From Mugil cephalus (lineage: Eukaryota; Chordata; Actinopteri; Mugiliformes; Mugilidae): 64,000 nt of DNA. The position numbers and the translations under genes were made by a program. The notes under the pieces were generated by a model. The model did not search any database. It saw only the letters and a program-made list of their open reading frames with translations, and was not told the DNA's origin. This document shows, in pieces, positions 23,280 to 33,881 of this stretch (the first letter of the stretch is position 1; each line of letters starts with the position of its first letter). The stretch covers positions 29,438,322-29,502,321 of the forward strand of contig NC_061771.1 of NCBI RefSeq assembly GCF_022458985.1. The letters are read 5' to 3'.

Positions 23280-24262
23280 GTTTGGTGAGATTGAAAGCAT
23301 CATAATTCTTCATGAACTCTTCTGAACCTTCGTCAACTCCAAGAATGTCAACATGGCTGCCAGAGCTCTGGAGAACCTGCAGGTGAGTGATCGCTCACTG
23401 TCATCAGCCGTCAGTATTGTCTTGTGTCTCCATAGATATTATGTACATGTAACGGGCGTGCATTGTCTTTAAACCAGGTTGGATGCGCCTCAATTAACAC
23501 ATATAAGTTCTGCGTTGTGTTACTACGTTGTGAGGAATGAAGAAAGGACTCTGACCACAATCAGCTGCTGGTTGCTCTTTAATGAAGGCAGGATAGAAGA
23601 TTTATCTGTACAAATCAACAGAAAAACACACAAGGCAGAGAAACATACAGGAAACCATGTAGACTTTCATGTGGAATATGTCTACTTCAACTTGCAAAAA
23701 GTCAGTTTACAAAGTTCATATTCAATTGACTCATTAACTGCATGTTCGCAGCCTAAAACCCAACATTTATACATGCATGAAATAAAGTTTGCATTGTCCA
23801 AAACCCGAAATAAATGTTCAAAAATGACGAGCAAAATAATATAAACACCTCCTCTCAGCTGGTCTGGAGCGAACTGAGAGACGCAGCGTAATGACGACAC
23901 AAGGCTGCGACTTCTTAAAGAGACAGTACAGGTATTAACACTGGTCTGAATACAACATCCAGGCATACATATAGGCAATAAAACACACCTAAAACATATA
24001 AGAAATAACATTCATCAGGATTTGGTGACATTTCAAACGTAAAAGTAAAGATTTCATTTCAACCTGGTTACATAAAGTTGGATCAGGTGTTGTGTGTCCT
24101 CCTGTTCAGGGTGTGGAGCTGGGAAGCAGCAGGCTGGTAATGAGGTACCCAGATGGTTGGATCCAGTGGACCCTGCCCTCGACACAAATGACCAACAACA
24201 ACCTCGACTCCAACTCTGGAGAGACTCAGTCTGGTTCAGCTGCCTCAGAGTATCTTCATTAA
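23280..24262 (+). pseudogene. RRM exon and terminal exon of a TPR/RRM-type gene
   Basis: Exon 23280-23382 (AG acceptor, GTGAGT donor) reads FGEIESIIILHELF, a TGA stop, then FVNSKNVNMAARALENLQ. This is the second half of an RRM, with the RNP1-like strand and the MAARALENLQ helix. Exon 24110-24262 continues in phase 0 with GVELGSSRLVMRYPDGWIQW and ends SAASEYLH at TAA 24260-24262. The in-frame TGA at a conserved position and the loss of upstream exons mark it as a remnant. The intron between them (about 730 bp) holds nothing recognised. Confidence 0.6.
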
Positions 24263-25176
24263 TATGTGTCAGATAGCACGTGGATTAATGTAGTTGATTA
24301 AATTTATATATCTATGGAAAAACAAACAGCTTTTTAGAATGAATTATGATCACTGGTGATCCATCCAAGGTACCTACACAGAGGTGTTCATACACTTAGT
24401 TTTGTATTTACTGAGTTGCAGACGTTTGATAGTCCTTCAAGCTGTGGACGGTGGATCCTTCAGGAATCATTTGGGAACTTTGAGCCATATGTCAATCAAC
24501 TGTATCAGTCACTCCCATTGGTCGTCAAAGATGAGATTAGTTCAACTTGGTAACACCCACTTTTCTTCCTCAGAGTTTTTTTTCTCCTGTCGTCATCAAA
24601 CCTCTGAGAATTTCATGGCCTCTGGTCAACTCTTTTAATGAAAGTCCGTTATTTTGAAGACAAACTTTGAACCTAGAAGAACTAATTTCAACAGCAACCA
24701 CTTTCTGATTTCTTATAAGATGCAGCATTATAGGAGAAATGACTGGAACATAGAAACTAACACCCTTTACTCTGAATATATTTTTAGACTGACTGTTAGA
24801 ATGTATCTACCAGGAACTGCTGATGTTGCACAGCTTGAGTGTATCAGCAGAACTTTAGAAAATGAAAGGTTTAAGCAAATATGTCTCCGAGAGTGACACT
24901 CAAGTCTATAATGATCAAGTTTATAAGTCATATTTTAGGAGGTTTATTGATGAAAAACAAAAATAAGAGTCATTTCTTCATTTCAGCTTGAGGATTTACA
25001 ACCATTCATTTGCTGATGCATATTAATAATATAAGAGGAAGGAAGACATATTGAACAGAACGATCTCTGACAGAAGAAGGTGTCTCTACACAGGAAATAT
25101 ATTGTGCCACTAACTGACGTACTGTTGTACTTAAGTATGTGATCTGTCTGCTGTTTAACAGACGTGAGGAGCAGCG
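24263..25176. other. 5' flank of gene B
   Basis: From about 24527 it aligns with the 5' flank of gene C (52085 onward), so this part is the conserved upstream region of the receptor genes and the likely promoter. No distinct TATA box or CpG island was identified. Confidence 0.4.
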
Positions 25177-25231
25177 ATGGGTTTAACTGCAGCGACGAGG
25201 GGATTCTTTGTCTTCCTTCTCTCTGTGTCAG
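25177..25231 (+). CDS. Gene B exon 1: signal peptide
   Basis: ATG at 25177 starts MGLTAATRGFFVFLLSVS, a typical short signal peptide, ending in phase 1 at a GT donor (25232). It is identical in protein to gene C exon 1. Confidence 0.8.
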
Positions 25232-28200
25232 GTAGTGAGCAGGAATATTATACTTTTTACTCAACTACATTTATCTAACAGCTATCGATGATTCTTTTTT
25301 CTTACAACGCGTAAAAGCTCACAGATTAGTTTTCATGTAAAAATGACACATTTCTAGTGACTAACTTCTTATACTTGACTTTGATTATTGTAGAAATGTG
25401 TTGATTCTTAAACATTAACCCTCTATTTGTCCCAGAGTGGAGAAATAGTCAGTGATGCAGCAGCAGTTTAAAGACAGAAGCTAAAGAGAAGTAATAAAAA
25501 CATTAAAGTGTCCAGTGTGTGTTTGTCATAGACGGTCCTCAGGAGTGCTCCGTGCACTCTGAAGGAATCTAAGTCTCCTTAGCAGGTAGAGTCTGCTCTG
25601 ACCACCTCTTGTTTAGGTGAACTCCCAGGTAGTTAGAAAGATCCACTATCTCAGTGTCATTTGTTTGTGTGTTTGTGAAAATGTGTCTTCCTGTCTTTGT
25701 TGAACTTACTAACCACCAACTCCTCACCCTGCCAACAACCACATCAATGCCCCAAACCCTTAAAGGGACAGTGTCCACCATCACAGAGAGAAGTAAATTT
25801 GTAGAAAAGCATTGATAGTTTTATAGTTCAGTGGTTCTTTCTCATTCTGTAATGAGTCTGTTTTACTATCTGTGATCTCTGTGTTCATGTTAGATAGTTT
25901 TTTTTTTTATCACAGTTGTTGCACACGTCTCAGTGTTTCACCTTTGTCATTAGTTTCCATTCACACCACTCCACCCAAGCAGAGCAGACTGTTGTGTTCA
26001 TGTATCACATCCTTCTAGTTAAGTACATTTCCCCTTTGATGGTGATTTTTCTAAGATGCATCACCAGTAAAGTGTTTATTTTTCTGACTTTAATCAATGA
26101 ATCTAAATCTAGTCTCTGATGTTCTCTGTGTTCCAGTGGTACTTGGTCAGACTGGTTATGGAGTGACTTACTCTCCTACTCAGATCTGTGCTGAAGAAGG
26201 ATCAACAGTGGAAATAAAAAGCTCCTTCACATACCCATATAAAGTTGGGAACTGTTCTACAACTGTGAACAAAACATTTTGGTTCACAGGGTCTGAAATT
26301 AAAGAGACCGAACCTGATGATCTGTCAACAGACTCAAAGTATTCTGGTCGTGTGACTCACAGTTGCAATGAGAACAAGTGCACTCTGAGAATCTCAGACT
26401 TGAGAGAGAGCGATTCAGCTGAGTACAAGTTCAGCTTCACAACAAACCAAGAAGGTGGACGTTTTACTGGTTCACCTGGAGTCACTCTGACTGTCTCAGG
26501 TAAGAATTTCTCCTCCACATATGTCAAATGTGAAACATGTCATTACTGTTACTGAACTACTGATGACTGTGTTTATTTAATGGGTGACAACAGTTAAAAT
26601 GATATTTCTCTGTTTACTTCAGTTCTCCGTGCAGAGGTTAAAACATCTTCAACATGGAATCCTGACTGGGTAGAGGTGAAGTGTCAGAGCAGTTGTCATC
26701 TATCTGCTCGTTCCTATGTCTGGTACAAGAATGGAGTGAACATGAACAAAGACACTTATTCAATTCAACAATCCTTTGATTGGGGAGACAGTGTTTCCTG
26801 TGCTGTTAAAGGATCCGAGAAGTTTCCCTCTCCTCCACAATGTGAGTTTACTTCAATCTTCCACTAACTCAGTGTCATCTCTGAACCAACCATCAGTGTC
26901 TATGTTTCAGAAAACCACACTTCCTCTTCTCTTCTTTGATCTCTGCAGGACATTTATGGTCTAACACCACCACCACCTCCTCTGTAGTGTTGCAGAAAAA
27001 TCCTCTTGTAGTTGTGTTCTTTAAAACATTTTCTTCTTCTTCTTTCAGGTGTCCTTCATCAAACCTGTAACAAAGTGACTTACACTGACAGAAGCATCTG
27101 TGCCATCAAAGGTTCATCAGTGGACATTTCCTCCACATACAGTTATTATTATGATTCTTTTGTTGAGTCAAAGTTCTGGTTCAGTCCTGATCGTAGTCGT
27201 CAGTGGATGAATCCCTCACAGCCTGAGGACCTGAGTAAAGACTCCCAGTATTCAGGTCGTGTTCAGGTCCTTGAACCATGGAGAGGAAGATCCACTCTGA
27301 GAATCACTAACCTGACAGAGAGTGATTCATCTGAGTATCACTTCAAATTCAAGACACGACGGTTTGAATGGAGAAGTGTTTTACCTGGAACAACTCTGAC
27401 TGTCACAGGTACTGATGAACTCTAACTGTGTAGGTGGATGTATCTGTGCATTGAGTATTTAAACAGATGTGACATTACTGTTGTGATGTCATGTGCAGCT
27501 CTGCAGGTGCAGGTGACCAGAATAATATCAGTCCATCAGTCTCAAACTGAGGCAGAGCTCAAGTGTCTCAGCAGCTGCAGTCCAGCTGGTCGTCTTTACG
27601 TCTGGTTCAAGAACCAACAGAATCAGGACACAGCAAACTTCTACTTTGACAGACAACTTTTCTCCTGGAGACACCATCTCCTGTGCTTTCAGTGGACATG
27701 AGGATTACCGCTCTCCTTCAGTCTGTGAGTTTACTTCACTCTGTCTGTCATACCTCTACTAGACACTGTATCATACTGGACAGTTATTTTGGGTGTTTTA
27801 CTTCAGACACTGATCTTGATATATTTCTGTAAAGGAAGTAACCTTGCACAAACTGCACAATGTAACTGTCAAGATTAATATCATGTTTGCTTTAAAGTGT
27901 TTCAGTTCCACTTTAACTGATTTTCCTCAGCTTCAGAAACTTCACGTCATAACAACATAATAATCTCCATCTATCTCCAGATCCTCCAAAGCTTCCCTCT
28001 GTGTCAGTGAGTCCATCTGGTGAGATAGTGGAGGGTAGTTCAGTGACTCTGACCTGTAGCAGTGATGCTAACCCAGCAGCTAACTACACCTGGTACGAGA
28101 ACCAAACACTTGTCAGTAATGGACCACAGCTTGTCCTCAGCTCTGTCCAGCCCTCTGACTCTGGAGAGTATCAATGTACAGCTGAGAACACGATGGGCAA

Positions 28201-31200
28201 GATGTCGTCCAGATACATTACAATTGATGTAAAATGTGAGTGAATATACAAATCCAGTCTGTTGCACTTTGTCTCCCATGACAAGGTTTTCTCTTTATTT
28301 TAGTTCTAACTTATGTTTCCTTGTCTCTTCCAGATCCTCCAAAGCTTCCCTCTGTATCAGTGAGTCCATCTGGTGAGATAGTGGAGGGTAGTTCAGTGAC
28401 TCTGACCTGTAGCAGTGATGCTAACCCAGCAGCTAACTACACCTGGTACAAGGAGAATGAAGACTCACCAAAAGCTTCAGGACAGATCTTCACCATCACT
28501 GACATCAGACCTGAACACAGAGGGAGTTATTACTGTGAAGCCCAGAACAGAAGAGGACGTCATAACTCCACCTTACACCTGGTTGGTGTCACAGGTAAAT
28601 AAAGATTCAAATATCAGTTCACTGCATCCGAGATTATCAGCAAGTCACTACAGAAAAAGACACTAGTGATTCTAAAACAATAACATCTCCTATCAGGATT
28701 TTTTTTAGACTGTTCTGTTTTCCTTCGATCGATCTAATCAACCAACTCTATTACTGAGACACAAAGACCTCATATCAGTGTTTGTCCATTTGTAGGAAAA
28801 TTACCAGTAATACTGAATGTCATCAGATCAACTTTGGTGGTGCTGGTGCTGATTCCTCTGCTTCTTTTGATTATGTGTATGAGGTAAGTCTGTTTCTTTT
28901 TTTTTTATTTTACAATTCAGTCATTTACTTTTAAATTTGTATTTATTCGTCTTATTTCTTGGATTCCATCCAGGAAGAAGAAACTCTTCAGCTGTGGGAC
29001 TGAACCAAATGAACCTGTGGAGGCTATAGAGGTGAGAGAGATCAGAGCATGTGAACAGAACTGATTATTAACCACATACTGAACTGTAGATGTGAACTGT
29101 ACCACAGAACAAATCCAGGAAGTCATTTTGTCATTGTAAAAATCTTTGAATATTTAATGTCCTGATAATAAAATAAATAAATACAGCACATGGTTAAAAC
29201 AAGTGAAGAGTGAGACTACTGAGAAATATCTTCTTTTTACAGATGCAACAAAACCTCAGACATGATTCCTCTAATTCAAAGTAGAAGTTATTCCAGGGGG
29301 CACATAGGTGTGGTGGTTAACACTGATGCCTCCACGCGAGAAGGTCTGAGCCCAGGTTTCAGTCCAGGTTCAGCTCTTTGTGTGTGGAGTTCACTGTTCT
29401 CCCTGTGTCTGCGTGGGTTTTTTTCCAGATTTTTTCCGTCTTCCTCCCACCGTCCAAAGACATGGTCGTTAGGCTAATTGGTGATTCTACATAGACTGTA
29501 GGTGTGAGTGTGAATGTTTGTTTATCTCTCTGTGTTAGTCCTGAGATAGACCTCTGCTACCCTGAGGATGAGATACTAGATACTAGATACTAGACAATGA
29601 GATGATGAGTTATTCCAACTCTGACATGTCACAATTTACATGACATGATGATGTTTTCTGGTACCCTTTGTTGTGCAGTTTGATTTTCTTTATATTTCTG
29701 TTTTATCTTTAAATATTTTTCTCTTTATATTTCAGTTAGTTTTACACTGTTTCTCTCTTAGTTTTCTAGTATAACTCTAGTTTGTTCAGCACAACCCACA
29801 GATACTCACCTGGGAATTTGGAGGCCATGTCATCACAGCAAACTCAAACCAGTTGTCTAGCCATCACAATTTGTCCCTCATTAATCTCGCCGAAATCCTC
29901 ATATTTGCCCATTTGATGGTCAGGGTTTTTTACTTCACCTATAAGGGGTCATGATGTTATGCCTGGTCTGTGTATATTATATATTTAGGTTCTGAGTAAT
30001 TCAGATCGAGAGAAAGATGAATTCTTTAAAATAAACATGTTGAACAGAAAGCTCAAACTGTTGTGTTGACATCGTTGCAGTTCCCTCTCACTGCAGCAGA
30101 GGGCGACAATATGTAAGAAGTTGTGGATTTCAGCTGTAAATAAACAGTTTTATGATAATAAAGATTCCTTAATAAACATAATGTTTTCTTCTGATGTTGT
30201 CTTTCTTCACAATTTCTCATCATAATGATAGAACTTTCCACTCTATGAATTAAGTAATTATAACCACGTCCCATATCATTCTATTACGAGCTCTTATCTA
30301 TCCTTAAAGGTGTGTCCTAGTTAGCAGCGGGTCATTGATCCACCATACAGCGACCTGTTTGAACTTTTATGTAGGGATGGATGATCGAGGTTTTGTTTGA
30401 AGCTTCAAAAAATGGTTAATTACCCAAGGCTTCAGTGATACCGTGGTCGAGTAGGACATCTAGTGGTCAATAACATGAAGTGTAATCGAGAGGGTTGGAT
30501 TCACACTTATCACTTATTGGTTTACGAATCATTTAGGATTTCACTCGACATGCACGTTACTGTTCAGCTATACTACATGGTTGTATGGCTTCGAGCTGAC
30601 ATGAATGAAGACTCACCAAAAGCTTCAGGACAGATTTTCACCATCACTGATAGCAGACCTGAACACAGTGGGAATTATTACAGAGAAGCCCAGAAGAGAA
30701 GAGGATGTCATAACTCCATCTCTCATACGATTTCAGATTATCATATTAATCCTCCACAGGGCATTTTAGATAAACTTTATAGAAAGTTCATTTAGGAACT
30801 TGCTTCATGTTCGAGGTTGATGATATTAATCAGATGATTAAAAGACAGACGACCAGTGTGTGATTGTAAATGTAACAAATGTCTGATTTCTCTTTACAAG
30901 ATCTCAATTTCTAAAGAATTTCACAACCCTAATATTTATCAGTTCTCTTACTGATGAAATATTTGACCTTCAGTCAAGTGTGGGTCCAGAAAATGACAAC
31001 CCTGCAGCTACAACACAGAGAATATCAGCAGAGCAGCAGGATGAAGTTTGTTACGCCAACGTAAGTTTTTCTAAGAGCCAAGAAGATCCTCTCTACTCCA
31101 ACATCACGCTAGCTCAACACAACAAACAGAAGAAGAAGACAGAGAAGGAGGGAGATGATCTAGTGTACACAGCTATCCAGTTTACTGCTTCAGGGTGAGT

Positions 31201-31925
31201 CTTTTACCTTTTTGTTAAATTCCCTCAAAGTCTGCGCTACATGTATAATGTGTAACTTGACTGGTGGATGGAGGTATCCATTGTAGCATCACCGTGGGGC
31301 AGGTGGTAGAGGGCCGCTACATTCCTCTACAAAGCTGACCTCAGCCTCACAAAATTGCCGCCCCTACTACATTTCCCAGCAGGCCTCACTCCTCTCCCAG
31401 GTGTAGCTGCTCAGGTCCCCTAATTAAGAGAGTGCTGGGAAGAAAAGAGCGGAGCTGAGGACAGAAGAGGGCTTTTTGCTGGTGTGGGAGGAGCTGGAGG
31501 AGAACGGACGGCGAGGAGACTGCAAACAGCGGAGTGAGTTAAAAGAGGAAGCAGGGGGAAAGGACAGATAGTTGTGGATGAAGATTATGTTGAAGTGGAA
31601 GGACTTAGAGGACCTCCTAACTCCTGTGGGATGCTTTCAGTTGAGTGGTCGTGGACTCTTTCTTTGGATCAATAAAGCTTGTTTGTCCTTTTGGACCTTT
31701 TGTTTTCCATGTTTTTTTCAGTTTTTGCACTGCCTCCACTCGTCTCGCTCAGAGTACCTCTCATGATGTCAGACCATGTTAAATCTGTTCTTATTAAACT
31801 GCCTTATTGTTGTGGTTTTACTGCTGTTTATAAAACGTATGTTTACCCATTTCAGAATAGGACATGAAGCTGAGAAGGATGTGTTTGCGCTGTACAGCAC
31901 AGTGAATAACAAACGCAGAAAATGA
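25177..31925 (+). CDS. CD22/Siglec-like inhibitory receptor gene B (whole locus)
   Basis: Exons: 25177-25231, 26137-26499, 26623-26841, 27049-27408, 27499-27724, 27981-28235, 28334-28594, 28796-28883, 28974-29031, 30974-31194, 31856-31925. The order is signal peptide, V-set, C2-like, V-set, C2-like, C2, C2, TM, cytoplasmic tail. Members of this family are surface receptors of leukocytes that bind sialylated or protein ligands and inhibit through ITIMs. All junctions have AG/GT. Exon 27499-27724 is 226 bp and brings an in-frame TGA. Without it the remaining exons sum to 1950 bp, exactly 650 codons including stop. So either exon 5 is skipped or the gene is broken. The tail carries VCYANV and LVYTAI (ITIM type) and ALYSTV. 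Close paralogues are genes A, C and D. Confidence 0.75.
26137..26499 (+). CDS. Gene B exon 2: V-set domain 1
   Basis: 363 bp, phase 1 at both ends. It reads from GQTGYGVTYSPTQICA through TFWFTGSE, YSGRV, NKCTLRISDL and DSAEYKFSF to TLTVS. The Siglec V-set pattern is present (E-strand Cys in KCTL, no F-strand Cys). The B-strand position has Ser (KSSFTYP) where mammalian Siglecs have Cys, and the F strand reads YKFSF, lacking the Arg that gene C has in YKFRF. Confidence 0.8.
26623..26841 (+). CDS. Gene B exon 3: C2-like domain
   Basis: 219 bp, phase 1 at both ends. It contains VKCQSSC, YVWYKNG and DSVSCAV, so the Cys-Trp-Cys core of an Ig domain is present. It is short (73 codons), as in this teleost family. 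Confidence 0.75.
27049..27408 (+). CDS. Gene B exon 4: V-set domain 2
   Basis: 360 bp. It starts with a split Cys codon then VLHQTCNKVTYTDRSICA, and contains FWFSPD, YSGRV, RSTLRITNL, SSEYHFKF and TLTVT. It is a duplicate of the exon 2 domain. Both the B-strand (DISSTYS) and E-strand (RSTL) cysteines are replaced by Ser, and the F-strand position is Lys (YHFKF). Confidence 0.75.
27499..27724 (+). pseudogene. Gene B exon 5: second C2-like domain, frameshifted
   Basis: It begins after GTGCAG and reads IISVHQSQTEAELKCLSSCS then YVWFKNQQ. A one-base shift after about 27655 then brings a TGA near 27699 in the entry frame, while FSPGDTISCAF continues in the next frame. Length is 226 bp rather than a multiple of 3. 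Genes A and C carry the same shift, so it predates the duplications. Flanking exons are both phase 1, so skipping restores frame. Confidence 0.7.
27981..28235 (+). CDS. Gene B exon 6: C2 domain
   Basis: 255 bp, phase 1. It contains DPPKLPSVSVSPSGEIVEGS, VTLTCSS, NYTWYENQ and DSGEYQCTAEN, an intact I/C2-type Ig domain with both cysteines and the tryptophan. It is nearly identical to gene D exon 62753-63007. Confidence 0.8.
28334..28594 (+). CDS. Gene B exon 7: C2 domain
   Basis: 261 bp, phase 1. It has the same first half as exon 6, then ENEDSPKASGQIFTITDI, GSYYCEAQNRRG and LHLVGVT. It is intact, and about one base different from gene C exon 55507-55767. Confidence 0.8.
28796..28883 (+). CDS. 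Gene B exon 8: transmembrane
   Basis: It reads GKLPVILNVIR then STLVVLVLIPLLLLIMCMR: stem plus one TM helix. It is the same type as gene A and unrelated in sequence to the TM exon of gene C. Confidence 0.75.
28974..29031 (+). CDS. Gene B exon 9: juxtamembrane
   Basis: A split Arg codon followed by KKKLFSCGTEPNEPVEAIE, phase 0 end, GTGAGA donor. It joins in frame to the ITIM exon at 30974. Confidence 0.7.
29286..29617 (+). mobile_element. tRNA-derived SINE in a gene B intron
   Basis: It is flanked by the 10-bp direct repeat AGTTATTCCA (29286-29295 and 29608-29617). The head GGTGTGGTGGTTAACACTG resembles an A box and GGTTTCAGTCC a degenerate B box. The tail has GTTAGGCTAATTGGTGATTC and GTGAGTGTGAATG, as in widespread fish SINEs. 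Unit A has the empty site near 13917-13930. Confidence 0.8.
29618..30600. other. Gene B intron, no exon recognised
   Basis: Intronic sequence between the juxtamembrane and ITIM exons. 30380-30475 resembles the CTTCA-rich, CATCTAGTGG-containing repeat also seen near 59710-59810. Confidence 0.4.
30601..30728 (+). pseudogene. Orphan 3' half of a C2 Ig exon within a gene B intron
   Basis: It reads NEDSPKASGQIFTITDSRPE then HSGNYYREAQKRRG, matching the second half of exon 7. The F-strand Cys is changed to Arg, the first half is absent and there is no clear splice donor. It lies on the wrong side of the TM exon, so it is a misplaced fragment, not a coding exon. Confidence 0.7.
30974..31194 (+). 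CDS. Gene B exon 10: cytoplasmic tail with ITIMs
   Basis: 221 bp, from phase 0 to phase 2. It starts SSVGPENDNPAATTQRISAE, then VCYANVSF (ITIM, V-x-Y-x-x-V), DPLYSNITL (near-ITIM, Pro at -2) and DLVYTAIQF (ITIM, L-x-Y-x-x-I). Such motifs recruit SHP-type phosphatases in this family. Confidence 0.8.
31265..31720 (+). repeat. Repeat-like block within the last intron, also in gene C
   Basis: A GC-richer block with GGCAGGTGGTAGAGGG near its start and AATAAAGCTTG with a T-rich end is nearly identical at about 57155-57610. It may be an old solo LTR or other element, or simply conserved intron. No coding assignment. Confidence 0.35.
31856..31925 (+). CDS. Gene B exon 11: last coding exon
   Basis: After the phase 2 junction it reads IGHEAEKDVFALYSTVNNKR then RK and a TGA at 31923-31925. 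The tyrosine motif is A-L-Y-S-T-V; gene C has V-L-Y-S-T-V, a better ITIM. Confidence 0.75.
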
Positions 31926-32814
31926 ACAACAACACAAACCTGTGTCTCCATCTGATGTTTCCATGAAGTTTGTCAAAAAATGGACAATGTGCTACTATAT
32001 TGTAGACGATCATTTTAGGAGTTCATCAACAACTCTGCTCTTGAAATGAAAGCACTGATATGTAAATCATCGTCAGGCGCAAAGAACAGTTTCGTAACAA
32101 AAAGACACACCCTGGAGAGAAGGGGTGATAAGAGCCTGGTCAGTCTCAAGTTGTTCTCAGTCGTTTTTCTCTTTTTGTCCAAACTGCTCTCAACACCTCG
32201 GTACCACTGGTTTCCCCGATGATACCACTGTGGAAGATCGAGCTCACCACGACAGCATTTGGTTGCCGATCCAGTTATTCAGAGCATCATCCAAGGAGTT
32301 CCCATAAGTAGACTGTCACCTTCATATTTGAGCAGTTGATACGTGTGATAAGACTAAACAAACCTTAAACAAACTTAAGTCTTTAATTTTGATTCATTCT
32401 TAGTGTACTTTACATTTGTAAGTGGTGCCCCCTTTTGGTGAGTGCAGTTATTAGATTTAAATGTTTAATAATTTAATTCCCCTACAACATTAAAATGAAA
32501 AAGATTCATGAAAGAAAAGAGAAAGGGAAGAAGAAAGAGTGATCAAAGAGGACGACTGAGGACACTGACACTTGAATGTGTGGGAGAGAGAATCATATAT
32601 GGTTAGTGTGTGAGAACCAAACTCTGTCACATCACAGTGAGGTTAAGTTGGGTTTTTGTTCTCTCCATGTTTTGTCTCATCACTTCCTGTTTTATTTTGA
32701 AGAGTAACTCTCCTCTCGTTTTAGGTCACTCACCCTTCCTCTTGTTTCACCAGTCTGATTGTGTTCCCTGATTCCCGATTACTTCCACCTGTTCCCCATT
32801 ACCTCCATGTGTTC
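31926..32814. other. Gene B 3' flank up to the provirus
   Basis: It aligns with 57813-59000 downstream of gene C except for a ~190-bp piece (58130-58365) missing here. Homology ends exactly at GTTC (32811-32814), where the 5' LTR starts with TG. Confidence 0.6.
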
Positions 32815-33265
32815 TGTCAAGTGAGTTGAGATCTCAGCCGACCAACAGCTTAAGAGCACGGTACTAATTGTATGATCGGAACTTGAATTAACAGAATATT
32901 AAGATATAATACTATGATTTAAGAATGATTCTGATTAAACATGTCGATTTTCAGTAAAGTGATCAATATACACAGAATGTAAGATGAATAATAGTTGAAG
33001 CAGTGTAACTAAATGTTGCGAAATCAGAAGCAGAATAAGAAAAACAGGATATAGATGGCCAGCAGTGGGGGTGAAAAAGGGGAACTGAAACCTTATGGCT
33101 AAGTAAGTCAAGACATGTCAAACACTAGTTAGTGGAAGTACAGAAGAGAACTAATGTCTAAATATTAATAAGTCATGAATGTAACACTCTTATTGGGTGA
33201 AAGTAGTGGGGGGATGGTTAGTCATGATGATGTGTGGAAAATAGGATGTGTCTCGATTTAAAGAG

Positions 33266-33272
33266 TATAAAA
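33266..33272 (+). promoter_or_regulatory. LTR TATA box
   Basis: TATAAAA about 450 bp into the 5' LTR and about 70 bp upstream of the part shared with the 3' LTR. It is absent from the truncated 3' LTR. Confidence 0.65.
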
Positions 33273-33875
33273 GATGTAATGCAGAAGTATATTACGGGAA
33301 CTTCACCTCGGACACAGACTGTGCTGCATGCGGACTGAGCCAACTCCCTCGCAGTGCTACTTTGGCTTTTAGAGTTGGGTCTGGATTCCCCCTGCCTAGC
33401 AGACGAAGTTGGATTATCTTTCACACTTTGGATTTCTACTTCTTGGACTTTGTACGGAGTCGAGGAGATCTAGTTGGAATACATTTGTGAAGGATTTAAG
33501 GGATTTACCAAAGGACAGAATCATCGTTCATCGGGACTTCCCTATTTTACCAACTCGCTCTGCGGCAGTAAGAAGAACTAGGTTTGGGTGTGGTCGCATC
33601 GGCCGTGCGGCTCACTCGACGCCTGTTCTACTTTAAAAAGGATTTTTGGACAGTTGTGGACATTTTCAAATTACCCCTGCTACACCTGCTTGGTTCATAA
33701 GTAATTTCCTTTTGATTAAGTGATTTTTGGAACAGAATCTAAGAGAGATATTTCTGATTGGGTATTACATAATTGAGGTTTCAGTTGATCTTAAATATTC
33801 ATATCTTATGATAATCAATGTCTGATTTTTGATTGATTAATTGAGCTGTTGCAAACCGCTTATGCTGAACCTGCA

Positions 33876-33881
33876 AATAAA
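33876..33881 (+). terminator. LTR polyadenylation signal
   Basis: AATAAA in the shared LTR part; the same signal is at 46700-46705 in the 3' LTR. Confidence 0.65.
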
